Source of the DNA: Methylobacter sp.
GTDB lineage: Bacteria > Pseudomonadota > Gammaproteobacteria > Methylococcales > Methylomonadaceae
Length of the DNA: 64,000 nt
NCBI GenBank assembly: GCA_026399025.1
Contig: JAPLRU010000049.1
Span: 124,001-188,000 of the forward strand
Direction: 5' to 3'
Positions 28,712 through 36,856 of the stretch are shown in pieces. The notes under the pieces are model-generated. The model was not told the DNA's origin. It did no database searches and saw nothing but the letters and a program-made list of their open reading frames with translations. The first letter of the stretch is position 1, and each line of letters begins with the position of its first letter. The position numbers and the translations under genes are program-made.

Positions 28712-29890
28712 TTATTTAAGCCCGGTTAGGACAGTTTTAACGAGCGCCGCAGTATCGACTTTGTAGCTGACAGGATCGGCGCAGTCACGTTTCCAATCGT
28801 CAAATACACGCTCAAGCGCGGCTTCGACCGCATCTTTGCTGGTGACGCCTTTGATTTCAGGGATTTTGGAGAAAATGCCCATGAAGTCCTTCAATGAATC
28901 AACCGTCCTTGGCAACCACTTGTCAGTCCAAGCGCGCAGCAGGCGTTTGTTGTAGTCGCCAAACTCCGCGTCATCGGCCAGGCAGTGAAAGAATATGTCG
29001 CCGGTAATGCCTTTGGTTTGCGAATAGTACAACTGCATTTGATTGATAAAGAACGGCGTCAGGTTGTCGCCGAAATAAGATGACAGTCGCAAGAAGAATT
29101 CCCGGCGCACAAACTGGCCGAATAATGCGTCATAGACCATGTGGCCGGACCACAGGATTTCATTCCAGTCATAGGTAGCTTGCCAGATGTCTTCAACCGT
29201 TTCCCTGGCGCTTTTATAAATAGCACCTTGCGTCCATTCTTTTTTGGGTTCATCGGTAGATTCGGGGAAGCCTGGAACCAGTTTGGCCAGGAAAGTCCTT
29301 TCCAGCTGAATCATTTGGGCGTTATCGACCTTGTCCAAGCCGATCATCGAGATGCTCATGCGCAGGGTGTCGCCCAGGCAATCGCGCGAAGCGGAGGAGT
29401 GCGAGTTGAACAAGCCGTATTCGCTAAAGCAGAACGCGCCCAGATAATCGTTCAACACTTCATCGCGCCATTTAGGATCAATGGAACGCACTTGACCGTC
29501 TGCCGAATACGCTTTCAGGAAGCGGTCGGTATAACGCCATTCTTCGGCTTTGTCTTTGACATACAGGGCATGCCAGCGCAGCGCAGGGTCGCGATGTTTG
29601 TGCCAGTCGGTGGTGTGTAGCTCAGTTGTTTCGTTACCCCAGGACGGACGGCCGCCGTGGAATTTTTGCGTCCAGTCGCCCCAATCCAGGCCGCCGGGAA
29701 TCCAGTCCGGCGTAGGTTGCGCGTAGCAGCATAAAATTTCGTATTCGGTTAAACGGCGTCCGCGCGGTTTAACAAAATAATTCATCTTGTTTTGCGTATC
29801 TAAAGGCTGAGCAGGCACGGCATCGGCAATTACTTTTGCCATCGCCGGATCTGTCAAGCCTCGTTTTCCGGTTTCTACTTGAATCGACAT
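28712..29890 (-). CDS. mmoY: sMMO hydroxylase beta subunit MmoY
   Basis: Beta subunit, a ferritin-like helical fold without the di-iron site. 392 residues (389 in the best-studied enzyme). Recognisable parts are PRGRRLTEYEILCCYAQPTP, HGGRPSWGNETTELHTTDW and RDPALRWHALYVKDKAEEWR. It is separated from mmoX by 114 bp containing a strong stem-loop and has its own GGAG site. Typical of type I sMMO. Confidence 0.97.
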   Translation of the reverse strand: MSIQVETGKRGLTDPAMAKVIADAVPAQPLDTQNKMNYFVKPRGRRLTEYEILCCYAQPTPDWIPGGLDWGDWTQKFHGGRPSWGNETTELHTTDWHKHRDPALRWHALYVKDKAEEWRYTDRFLKAYSADGQVRSIDPKWRDEVLNDYLGAFCFSEYGLFNSHSSASRDCLGDTLRMSISMIGLDKVDNAQMIQLERTFLAKLVPGFPESTDEPKKEWTQGAIYKSARETVEDIWQATYDWNEILWSGHMVYDALFGQFVRREFFLRLSSYFGDNLTPFFINQMQLYYSQTKGITGDIFFHCLADDAEFGDYNKRLLRAWTDKWLPRTVDSLKDFMGIFSKIPEIKGVTSKDAVEAALERVFDDWKRDCADPVSYKVDTAALVKTVLTGLK

Positions 29891-29924
29891 AGGTGTCTCC
29901 TGTGTTGTTTATTTTCAGTTATCG

Positions 29925-29982
29925 CCGGTTTATGCGCCGTTGCGGTATAGATACCGACGCCCGCAAGGCCAAAACAAACCGG
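29925..29982. other. intercistronic stem-loop between mmoX and mmoY
   Basis: Outer arms 29925-29931 (CCGGTTT) and 29976-29982 (AAACCGG), middle TTGCGG/CCGCAA (29940-29945/29961-29966) competing with the inner hairpin CGGTAT-AG-ATACCG (29943-29956). No T-tract follows in the minus direction, so it is more likely an mRNA processing or stabilising structure than a terminator. Confidence 0.6.
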
Positions 29983-30004
29983 TAAATACTGAGGTGTTTG
30001 AACG

Positions 30005-31588
30005 TTAAAGTGATTTCAGCGGATCGGCAAAAACACAGTTGAGTTTTTTGATGTCGTCCAATGTCCACAGCTTGCCGTCTTTATCGGTATGCGGCTGTGC
30101 AATCAGAGTCTTGCCGTCGCTGCGCACGCCGTGCAGTTCGGCGATGACGTCGGACAATTCGCGTCCTTCGTATTGTTCGAATATGTTTTGGCATTCATAG
30201 CGCTCCGGCTCGGTCAGCCACATGCGCTCGCCCCAGTCGTCGCTGAACGAATGCTTTTTGCCGTTCAATTCATGCACGCGCAGAGTGCTTGCGCCTTTGC
30301 ACAGGCTGGGGCAGAACGGCACTTGGGAGACGCGGTCGATGTAGATGGGATGATTGTTTTCGATGAACCACATCAACGGAATAAAGCCGCTGTTTGGATC
30401 TTCGCAACCGCGTGCGCGCCATTCTTCATAGATTTTGCCGTAGTGCTCGTGCCAGCCTGGGTAGTTAAATTCAAACCATTCGGCCTCTTCGGCAGTCGGC
30501 AGCGTCAAGCGGAAGAAACCGGTCGGCCATAAGGCATAAGCGATCAGGAATAAGTCGTGATGCGCCCAGTAGGCGTCTTTTTTGGCGTCGCGCAAGCTGG
30601 CCGGAGACTGGACGCCGTATTTGCCCAAACGGCCTATCCAGATACCGCCCCAATCTTCATAGACCCAACGGTTCCAGGTTTTAACCCAAGGCTCGACCTT
30701 GAAGTGACTGCCGTACTCGAATGCCATGCCCAATACCGGGGTAAAGTATTTTTGCTGAGTCCAGAACGCATTGTTAAGGTCGGTATTCAGGTATTTTGAA
30801 GCCGCTTCGTCGTTAGCAATAGACACCACGGTTTGATAACCGTTAGCCATGTGCCGCAACTCATCGGTTTCGATAGACAGGAACACCGTCGGGGTGATTT
30901 CGTCGCCGTTTGCAGCCGCCCATTCGGTCACCGCAACAATCAACGGATTGGTAAAGCAGGCTTCACCGACCAACTGCAAGTTAATCGAGCATTCAACCGC
31001 ATCGCCGGAAATAAAACCGTCCGAGAATACCCGTTTCATACCTTTCCACAGCGGCCCGATAGTACGGGTACGACGTGCGTCGTTGTGGCCGGCCGGATCC
31101 TGGCCGTTTTTGGAAAAGTAATAGTTCACATAACCGCATTGGTTGGTGTGACGGATCTCGTCCAGGGTTTGCGCCAGGTAACCGTTTTTTTGCTCAGGCG
31201 CGGTTGCCGAATCCCATAACATCCCTGTTGCGGCAATCGCGTTGTATTCGCCCACTTCCAGGAAGTTGGACACCACTTTCATGGTTTCGTTCCATTTCGG
31301 ATGTACGCGTTTAGCAGCATCCACACGCGCCAAAACGTCTTGCAAACTGCCGAATTGGCGCTCATCTTTAACCGATTCCATACGCGCATATTCTTTAGCG
31401 ATCAGCTTGAATTGCTCTTTGGTATCGTTAGCCATTTTGTATTTGGTCGGATATTTGGTCCGGTTTTTCTCAAAATCCCAAGTGAAACTTTGTAACCATC
31501 TATGCACTTCCTGTGCATTGACACTAACGGGTGCGCGATTGGCGGCTAAGGCATCCGTTGCTGCTTTTGTTGCTGTACTTATAGCCAT
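30005..31588 (-). CDS. mmoX: sMMO hydroxylase alpha subunit MmoX (catalytic)
   Basis: Catalytic subunit that oxidises methane to methanol at a di-iron centre. 527 residues, the same as in Methylococcus capsulatus, and residue numbers agree exactly: Glu 114 (LEVGEYNA), Glu 144 and His 147 (DEIRHTNQC), Cys 151, Glu 209 (VGEACFTN), Thr 213, Glu 243 and His 246 (DELRHMANG). The second ExxH site and the pocket Cys are intact, so it should be active. First gene of mmoXYBZDC, with AGGAG before the ATG at 31588 and a sigma-54 promoter 127 bp further upstream. Confidence 0.99.
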   Translation of the reverse strand: MAISTATKAATDALAANRAPVSVNAQEVHRWLQSFTWDFEKNRTKYPTKYKMANDTKEQFKLIAKEYARMESVKDERQFGSLQDVLARVDAAKRVHPKWNETMKVVSNFLEVGEYNAIAATGMLWDSATAPEQKNGYLAQTLDEIRHTNQCGYVNYYFSKNGQDPAGHNDARRTRTIGPLWKGMKRVFSDGFISGDAVECSINLQLVGEACFTNPLIVAVTEWAAANGDEITPTVFLSIETDELRHMANGYQTVVSIANDEAASKYLNTDLNNAFWTQQKYFTPVLGMAFEYGSHFKVEPWVKTWNRWVYEDWGGIWIGRLGKYGVQSPASLRDAKKDAYWAHHDLFLIAYALWPTGFFRLTLPTAEEAEWFEFNYPGWHEHYGKIYEEWRARGCEDPNSGFIPLMWFIENNHPIYIDRVSQVPFCPSLCKGASTLRVHELNGKKHSFSDDWGERMWLTEPERYECQNIFEQYEGRELSDVIAELHGVRSDGKTLIAQPHTDKDGKLWTLDDIKKLNCVFADPLKSL

Positions 31589-31714
31589 ATAGACTACTCC
31601 TCATATTTTTGTTGTAGATAAAATCATATAGGCCGTCTTTACTTTGCAAACAAAGAAACACGACATGCCTTAATGCGAAAGTTTCAGGCTGATCGACGAC
31701 CTGTAACGCTTGAC

Positions 31715-31729
31715 GCAAATGCTGTGCCA
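31715..31729 (-). promoter_or_regulatory. sigma-54 (-24/-12) promoter of mmoX
   Basis: The minus strand reads TGGCACAGCATTTGC: the -24 element TGGCAC, 5 nt, and -12 element TTGC, a full match to the sigma-54 consensus spacing. The predicted start is near 31703, giving a 5' leader of about 115 nt to mmoX. Agrees with mmoR being a sigma-54 activator. Confidence 0.88.
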
Positions 31730-31806
31730 TGTCTTTATTTTGCAATAATGATTAGATAAAACAACAGGATGGGTGTAATTTGCAATAACAGGACAAAATC
31801 CGAAAC

Positions 31807-31825
31807 GTGTCTAATTATTAGACAC
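31807..31825. promoter_or_regulatory. candidate upstream activator site 1 (inverted repeat)
   Basis: GTGTCTAATTATTAGACAC: perfect 9-bp arms around one T, centred near -113 relative to the predicted mmoX start. It contains TGTC/GACA half-sites shared with site 2. Likely MmoR-binding; not proven. Confidence 0.6.
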
Positions 31826-31894
31826 TGTCCAGTTATAAAACGTACAGTTTGCATGGCTGGGCAAGCGCCCGCTTTAGTCGATAACAACCTGCCT

Positions 31895-31922
31895 GCGACA
31901 ACCTGTCGCGCGACAAAATGTC
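31895..31922. promoter_or_regulatory. candidate upstream activator site 2 (nested inverted repeats)
   Basis: GCGACA-ACC-TGTCGC (31895-31909) is followed directly by GCGACA (31910-31915) and AAATGTC. TGTCGCGCGACA (31904-31915) is a perfect 12-bp palindrome. Centred near -206 from the predicted mmoX start. Half-sites match those of site 1. Confidence 0.55.
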
Positions 31923-31960
31923 ATATTTACTGAGAGTTTAGCGCCGGCTAAAATGAACCC

Positions 31961-32036
31961 ACTCTTATTCATTATTACCTCCTAAAGGGTTTTAAGAGCT
32001 TTTGTGCGGTCAATATCTGTTGACCGCATTTTTTTT
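31961..32036 (+). ncRNA. candidate small RNA transcribed away from mmoX
   Basis: No gene is seen on the plus strand between mmoX and 32005, yet a strong intrinsic terminator ends at 32036. A possible promoter lies at 31926-31954 (TTTACT, 17 nt, TAAAAT), giving a transcript of about 75 nt. The transcript contains ACCTCCT (31977-31983), which matches the anti-Shine-Dalgarno sequence of 16S rRNA and is a common base-pairing motif of regulatory RNAs. Promoter and transcript are inferred only. Confidence 0.4.
32005..32036 (+). terminator. strong intrinsic terminator (plus strand)
   Basis: TGCGGTCAA (32005-32013), 6-nt loop, TTGACCGCA (32020-32028), then eight T. A perfect 9-bp stem. It stands 141 bp before the next gene's start and needs a plus-strand transcript upstream. 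Confidence 0.9.
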
Positions 32037-32176
32037 GCGTGCTGATTCGGCTTTCGCTTTCTTGAGATGTTTTTGGGATGCAAGTTACCGCATGTCAACT
32101 GATTAACTTTCCCCGCTTAAGCAAGGATCAAGCAGTTATTGACTAGCGTTTGTTGTACAGACTCATTGAGGAAATT

Positions 32177-32860
32177 ATGTCAATTTTTAATCAACCGGAT
32201 TTTTTTACCCTTCGCCAACTTGACCTGGAAAACAAGCTGATTTTGCCGACGACACAGCTGTACGGCCAAGTCAGTTTTCAGCTTAATACCTTGTATCAGG
32301 ATATTCGCAGCGTATTGATAGACGCTCACAGCGTCGCGGCAGCAGCTGCCAAGCAGGTTTACGCGCATCCTGTGGCAACGTTGAGCGCTTGGTACGACCA
32401 AGCGGTGTTCACCGGCGGAGCTCTTTATGCCCAGACCCAGGCCGCTGTGTTGCCTATTTATCGGGATTGGCAAATTCAGGTGAATAAGAGCACGGAGGCA
32501 ACGAGCCAGTATTTGCAAGCGTTTTGGGATAACCCCGAGCGGGTGACTTTGGCGACTGTTGAGCCGGTGACTCGTTATGTGACATCTGTTGCAACTCAGT
32601 CCGGGCAGTATTGGCACCTGTTTATCAATAACCCCGAACAGTTTGCGGTAACCGCACTCGCCCCGCTAACCGGTTATCTGGCCTCGTTTAGCAAAGATGC
32701 CGAAGTGGTATTGATCAACAGCTACTATGCCTTGGCGGACTTGTTCCGCTTGTTGATGGCACAGCCTTCAACAACCTTGCAAGCGGTGTATCACAATACC
32801 TTGTCGGCTTTACTTGAGGTTTATTTTGATGTTATTTCGTCGCTGTTGGTTATGGCCTGA
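32177..32860 (+). CDS. unrecognised helical repeat protein next to sMMO
   Basis: From the ATG at 32177 (TGAGGAAATT site) it has 227 residues. I recognise no domain. It holds four loosely related helical units of about 38 residues, each with a [NHQ]P-x-T-like turn: YAHPVATLSAWYD, WDNPERVTLATVEPVTRYV, INNPEQFAVTALAPLTGYL and AQPSTTLQAVYHNTLSALL. No signal peptide or membrane segment is clear, although the helices are amphipathic and Ala/Leu/Tyr-rich. A phasin-like or membrane-surface protein is possible. It is divergent from mmoX. Not a known sMMO gene. Confidence 0.75.
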   Translation: MSIFNQPDFFTLRQLDLENKLILPTTQLYGQVSFQLNTLYQDIRSVLIDAHSVAAAAAKQVYAHPVATLSAWYDQAVFTGGALYAQTQAAVLPIYRDWQIQVNKSTEATSQYLQAFWDNPERVTLATVEPVTRYVTSVATQSGQYWHLFINNPEQFAVTALAPLTGYLASFSKDAEVVLINSYYALADLFRLLMAQPSTTLQAVYHNTLSALLEVYFDVISSLLVMA

Positions 32861-33339
32861 AATAACCATTGGATTGCTTTAGGACGGGCCGGAATAAGCC
32901 CGCCCGGCGATAGCCGGGGTGGGTGTTTCCGACACCGCCAAGCCTCGGGATGCCGGATGAATTCCCAACTATTCAGGCTGTGGGGTATTTATTGCGAGTT
33001 GACTTAAAGCCGTCCAAAATATTTAAAAATCCATTTTTTTGCATTCCGCCAGTGCGACCCATCCCCCTTGCCGTTCAAAGCGCCTTATTTTGACGGCATT
33101 GAGCAAGTACCTGCCCGTACAGACGTTATTGGAAGAAAGTGCTATCATCAGCACCCTAAAAGCAGAAGAGACGACTCTGGCGACTCCCCCTGCGGCGCTA
33201 GCCTGATGTGCCGGGAAAATATCTGAATCCACGAGTGCAAAGCTCATAAACCGCCTAGTTTTTGAATTTTTCAAAGCCCTCCTGTGCTATATTTTTATCT
33301 TAACCGGCGGGTCCTGAAATGCCGGCACGAGGCCCTTTT
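32861..33339. other. 479-bp spacer with no supported gene
   Basis: Follows the helical-repeat gene. It begins with GC-rich inverted sequences (ACGGGCCGGAATAAGCCCGC near 32882 and CCCGGCGATAGCCGGGG near 32900), which could form hairpins without a T-run. A minus-strand frame 33023-33274 has no ribosome-binding site and no family match. No further elements seen. Confidence 0.45.
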
Positions 33340-34188
33340 ATGACAGAACTCGCACAACGCTCACGCACTATCCTGCTGGTAGATGATGAAAATAACATTA
33401 TCAGCGCTCTTAAACGTACTTTACGGCGTGACGGTTATAGTATCCTGACCGCCAATAGCGGCAAAGAAGGTCTTGCGTTACTGACGCAGTACGAAGTGGG
33501 CGTCATCGTTTCCGATCAACGTATGCCACTCATGAGCGGCGTCGAATTTTTACGTAAAGTTAAACTACTTTATCCCAAAACATTGCGCATTGTTTTATCC
33601 GGTTATACCGAGCTTGAATCCGTCACCGGCGCTATTAACGAGGGAGCGATTTGTAAGTTTTTAACCAAGCCCTGGGATGATGACTTGCTTCGGGATAATA
33701 TTCGCGAGGCATTTTTGCAGTATGAAATGGAGCGGGAAAACCTGCGTTTAAGTCAAGCGCTACAGTCTGCCAATGAGAAACTCTCGCTCCTAAATCAAAA
33801 TCTTGAGCAGAAAGTAGCCGACAAAACCCGCGAAATTACACACAGCATTAATTTGCTGCAAATTTCACAGGAAATTCTTGAGCATTTACCGATAGGCATT
33901 ATCGGTATTGACGACCAGAATATAATAGTGGCGTCGAATCGACGCGCCGAGGTGTTGTTCCGCCAACCTCCGGCTTCCTGTCTGCTGGGTCTTATGGTTA
34001 GCGATGTTTTACCCGAGGCGCTTTTACAATTACTCCAAGGCGCCGATTCCGATAACTTTGTCCGGCTTGATGACAGCATTGTCAGGTTGGCTGACGGCAC
34101 ATCGATGCGGGTATTAATAAGCGCAATGGGAGATAGCAGCCGATCGAAAGGAATCATTATGGTCTTGTCGCCGTTCAAGGAGACTTAA
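33340..34188 (+). CDS. response regulator with C-terminal PAS-like domain
   Basis: From the ATG at 33340 (GAGG 7 nt upstream; an ATG at 33319 lacks a site) it has 282 residues. The receiver domain (about 8-125) has ILLVDDENNIISALK and phosphoacceptor Asp in VIVSDQRMPLMSG; FLTKPWDDDLL is the conserved Lys region. A coiled coil (about 140-170) links it to a PAS-like domain from about 175 (ILEHLPIGIIGIDDQNIIVA). No output enzyme or HTH is visible. It is followed 2 bp later by the HDOD gene; likely a signalling operon of four genes to 38248. Confidence 0.85.
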   Translation: MTELAQRSRTILLVDDENNIISALKRTLRRDGYSILTANSGKEGLALLTQYEVGVIVSDQRMPLMSGVEFLRKVKLLYPKTLRIVLSGYTELESVTGAINEGAICKFLTKPWDDDLLRDNIREAFLQYEMERENLRLSQALQSANEKLSLLNQNLEQKVADKTREITHSINLLQISQEILEHLPIGIIGIDDQNIIVASNRRAEVLFRQPPASCLLGLMVSDVLPEALLQLLQGADSDNFVRLDDSIVRLADGTSMRVLISAMGDSSRSKGIIMVLSPFKET

Positions 34189-34189
34189 G

Positions 34190-35005
34190 ATGCCCCTGTT
34201 AAAAAAAATTGCGCGTCTGTCGAATTTACCGGCAATGCCAACCTTGCTTATGGAAGCGATTCAGCAGATTAACGACACGCAAAATCTGATGACGCTGGTT
34301 GGCAAGATTGCTCAGGAACCGTCCATAGCGGTACGGATTCTGCGTATTGTCAATTCGCCCTTTTACGGCATGCCCAGAGAAATAGGTTCTTTACGCGAGG
34401 CCATTGTATTGCTGGGACTTAACCGAATAAGAGACATGCTGATCAGTATTTGTTTTGCCAAAATACTACCGACTCAACATAAAGATTTCGACTATCGCCG
34501 GCTCTGGCATCACAGCATGGCGGTTGCCGAATGCAGCCGCCAACTCGCAGGCTTATCCGGCTATAGCCCCGATTTTGCGTTTACAGCCGGCTTGTTGCAT
34601 GACATCGGATGCCTGGTTATTGTTATGCTTTTTCCCGATGAATTCAGCCGGATTATTAACGAGCCTGCCGCCTCCCTGATAGAAACGGAACGCCGTATAT
34701 TAGGCTTCGATCATCTGCAAATAGGCAGTAAGGCTGCACAATACTGGAATTTTCCTTTGGCTATTCAAGAGGCGATTGAACAACACGATAAACCACCCGA
34801 GCCCGGTTTCGCCACGTCGCTTGGGCTGCTGGTCTATGCCGCCGATTTATTGATTATCAAGACTGAACAATCCGATCAATCCGCTTTGGCGGAACACCAG
34901 CCCATTCGCGCCGCGCTTGCCGTACTCAATATTTCAATCGACCAAGCGATCACCTGTACTGATAACGGCATGCAGTTTGCCGATCAGTTCCTTGCTCTCT
35001 ATTAA
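34190..35005 (+). CDS. HDOD-domain signalling protein
   Basis: 271 residues, essentially one HDOD domain: LSNLPAMPTLLMEAIQQIND, VRILRIVNSPFYGMPREIG, LLGLNRIRDMLISICFAKIL and the partial HD site AGLLHDIGCLVIV (His-Asp retained here). HDOD proteins are regulatory relatives of HD phosphohydrolases; many act with two-component or c-di-GMP systems. Starts one base after the regulator stop, so they are co-transcribed. Catalysis is not assumed. Confidence 0.88.
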   Translation: MPLLKKIARLSNLPAMPTLLMEAIQQINDTQNLMTLVGKIAQEPSIAVRILRIVNSPFYGMPREIGSLREAIVLLGLNRIRDMLISICFAKILPTQHKDFDYRRLWHHSMAVAECSRQLAGLSGYSPDFAFTAGLLHDIGCLVIVMLFPDEFSRIINEPAASLIETERRILGFDHLQIGSKAAQYWNFPLAIQEAIEQHDKPPEPGFATSLGLLVYAADLLIIKTEQSDQSALAEHQPIRAALAVLNISIDQAITCTDNGMQFADQFLALY

Positions 35006-35026
35006 AACCGGGAAAATATAAACAAC

Positions 35027-36817
35027 ATGACTATTTTGAATTGGAATAATCAATTGGAACTAGGCATAGAGTCCGTTGACAAACAGCATAAGCATCTTAT
35101 CGACCTAACCAACCAATTGGATGAAGCTGTCGCCGTCGGCGCCGATCGCGACACCCTGATCAAAATCGTCAATGAATTGATCGGTTATACCGTGTACCAC
35201 TTTCGGCATGAAGAACAACTGATGTCGGCTGCACATTTTAACCCAACGGTATATGCCGTGCATGAAGCGGAGCATAAAGAATTTGTCGCAAAAATGATCA
35301 CGGTCCAGCGCGAAGTCCAGGCCGATATTAATGCTCTTTCGGAAGATTTGATGGACTACTTGGTCAACTGGCTGTGCCATCATATCCTCAGTACCGATAA
35401 ACAAATGGCGCTCAGTCTTATTAACGGCATCGATGCCGAGCAAATCCGTATCGACAAACACGAACACCATGAAATTATGCAGAGCAATCTGTACTCGGCC
35501 TTGCGCGAAAGTGAAAGCCGCTTTAAGGAATTAGCCGAAAATATTTCCGCATTAATTTGGATAACTAATTCCAATAATATGCCGATTTTTTGCAATCACT
35601 TTTGGTTTTCCACCTTTAATTTACCGCCCGAAATACCCAGCCGTGAGCAATGGCTAAACGCGATTCATCCTGATGATCGGGATAAAGTGACTCAAACCTA
35701 TACCCGTGCAGCTGAAGAACGCAGTAAATTCAAAATTCAATACCGCTTGCTGAACACCGACGGCAAAGTTATCTGGATCTATGAAACAGCCGCTCCCCGA
35801 GTGCGAAAAAACGGAAGTTTTGCCGGTTTGATGGGCTGCGGCATGGACATTACTTCGCAAAAACAAGCCGAAACGGTGCTCGCTCGCAGCAATGCGCAAC
35901 TGGAAGACGATGTGCAAAAGCGTACCCAGGAACTGATTGAAATTAATCGAACTTTGGAAGTCGAAAAAAACCAACAGCTGTTGCTGAACAATCAATTAAA
36001 AGAAGCCCAAACGCATCTGGTGCAATCGGAGAAAATGGCCTCTATCGGTCAATTGGCCGCCGGCGTTGCCCATGAAATTAATAATCCTATCGGTTATATC
36101 AACTCCAACCTGGGCACCTTGAAAAGCTATATCGATAATTTGCTGGCATTAATCGCTATGTATGAACAAGCTGAAACAACCGGCACAAATACCGAGCGGC
36201 TCGCGCAAATCAAAAACTTTAAACAAAAAATAGATCTGGAGTTCATGAAAACGGATGTGCTCGATTTATTGGAGGAATCGCACGAAGGCGCGACACGGGT
36301 GAAGCAAATTGTTCAGGATCTTAAAGACTTCTCTTATCTGGGCAGCGATGATGATTGGCAATGGGCCGATTTGCATCTGGGGCTTGAAACTACGCTCAAT
36401 ATTATTAACAATGAAATTAAATACAAAGCGAAAGTGGTCAAAGAGTGGGGCGACCTGCCTAGAGTAAAATGCTTGCCGCACCAGCTTAATCAAGTATTTA
36501 TGAATTTGCTGGTCAATGCGGCGCACGCTATTGAGAGCGAAGGCACTATTACTTTACGTAGCGGAACCGAAAATAATCAGGCTTGGGTGGAAATTAGCGA
36601 TACCGGTAAAGGCATCCCCCCAGAGCATCTAAGTAAAATATTCGATCCTTTTTTTACAACCAAGCCGGTAGGCAAAGGCACCGGTTTAGGACTGTCGATT
36701 TCCTACACGATTATCAAAAAACATCAGGGAGAAATTCAATTGAGCAGCCGCTTAGGTCGGGGAACGACGTTTCGGGTTATTTTGCCTATTAACGGAGCGA
36801 CTATTGAACCTGCATGA
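35027..36817 (+). CDS. hemerythrin-PAS sensor histidine kinase
   Basis: 596 residues. Residues 1-135 are a bacteriohemerythrin domain with the di-iron ligand pattern (GIESVDKQHKHLIDLTNQLD, YHFRHEEQLM, HEAEHKEFVAKM, LCHHILSTDK), able to bind oxygen. A PAS domain follows (about 160-285), then a coiled coil, then a HisKA domain with His in QLAAGVAHEINNPIGYINSN (about 340-359) and HATPase motifs DTGKGIPPEHLSKIFDPFFT and GKGTGLGLSIS. The oxygen-binding reading of the hemerythrin domain fits a methane oxidiser. Likely phosphorylates one of the two adjacent receiver proteins. Confidence 0.92.
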   Translation: MTILNWNNQLELGIESVDKQHKHLIDLTNQLDEAVAVGADRDTLIKIVNELIGYTVYHFRHEEQLMSAAHFNPTVYAVHEAEHKEFVAKMITVQREVQADINALSEDLMDYLVNWLCHHILSTDKQMALSLINGIDAEQIRIDKHEHHEIMQSNLYSALRESESRFKELAENISALIWITNSNNMPIFCNHFWFSTFNLPPEIPSREQWLNAIHPDDRDKVTQTYTRAAEERSKFKIQYRLLNTDGKVIWIYETAAPRVRKNGSFAGLMGCGMDITSQKQAETVLARSNAQLEDDVQKRTQELIEINRTLEVEKNQQLLLNNQLKEAQTHLVQSEKMASIGQLAAGVAHEINNPIGYINSNLGTLKSYIDNLLALIAMYEQAETTGTNTERLAQIKNFKQKIDLEFMKTDVLDLLEESHEGATRVKQIVQDLKDFSYLGSDDDWQWADLHLGLETTLNIINNEIKYKAKVVKEWGDLPRVKCLPHQLNQVFMNLLVNAAHAIESEGTITLRSGTENNQAWVEISDTGKGIPPEHLSKIFDPFFTTKPVGKGTGLGLSISYTIIKKHQGEIQLSSRLGRGTTFRVILPINGATIEPA

Positions 36818-36856
36818 ACCGGCAGTCTTGCCGATTGAAATAAAACTGGAGTGGTT

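Noticed and set aside
31524-31745. Minus-strand frame of 73 codons over the mmoX leader
   Set aside because: It runs through the sigma-54 promoter and into mmoX in another frame; it has no ribosome-binding site.
33023-33274. Minus-strand frame of 83 codons before the response regulator
   Set aside because: No start signal and no recognisable content; likely chance.
22046-33339. Methanobactin or pMMO genes near sMMO
   Set aside because: No mbnA-like peptide, mbnB/C or pmoCAB was seen in the window.
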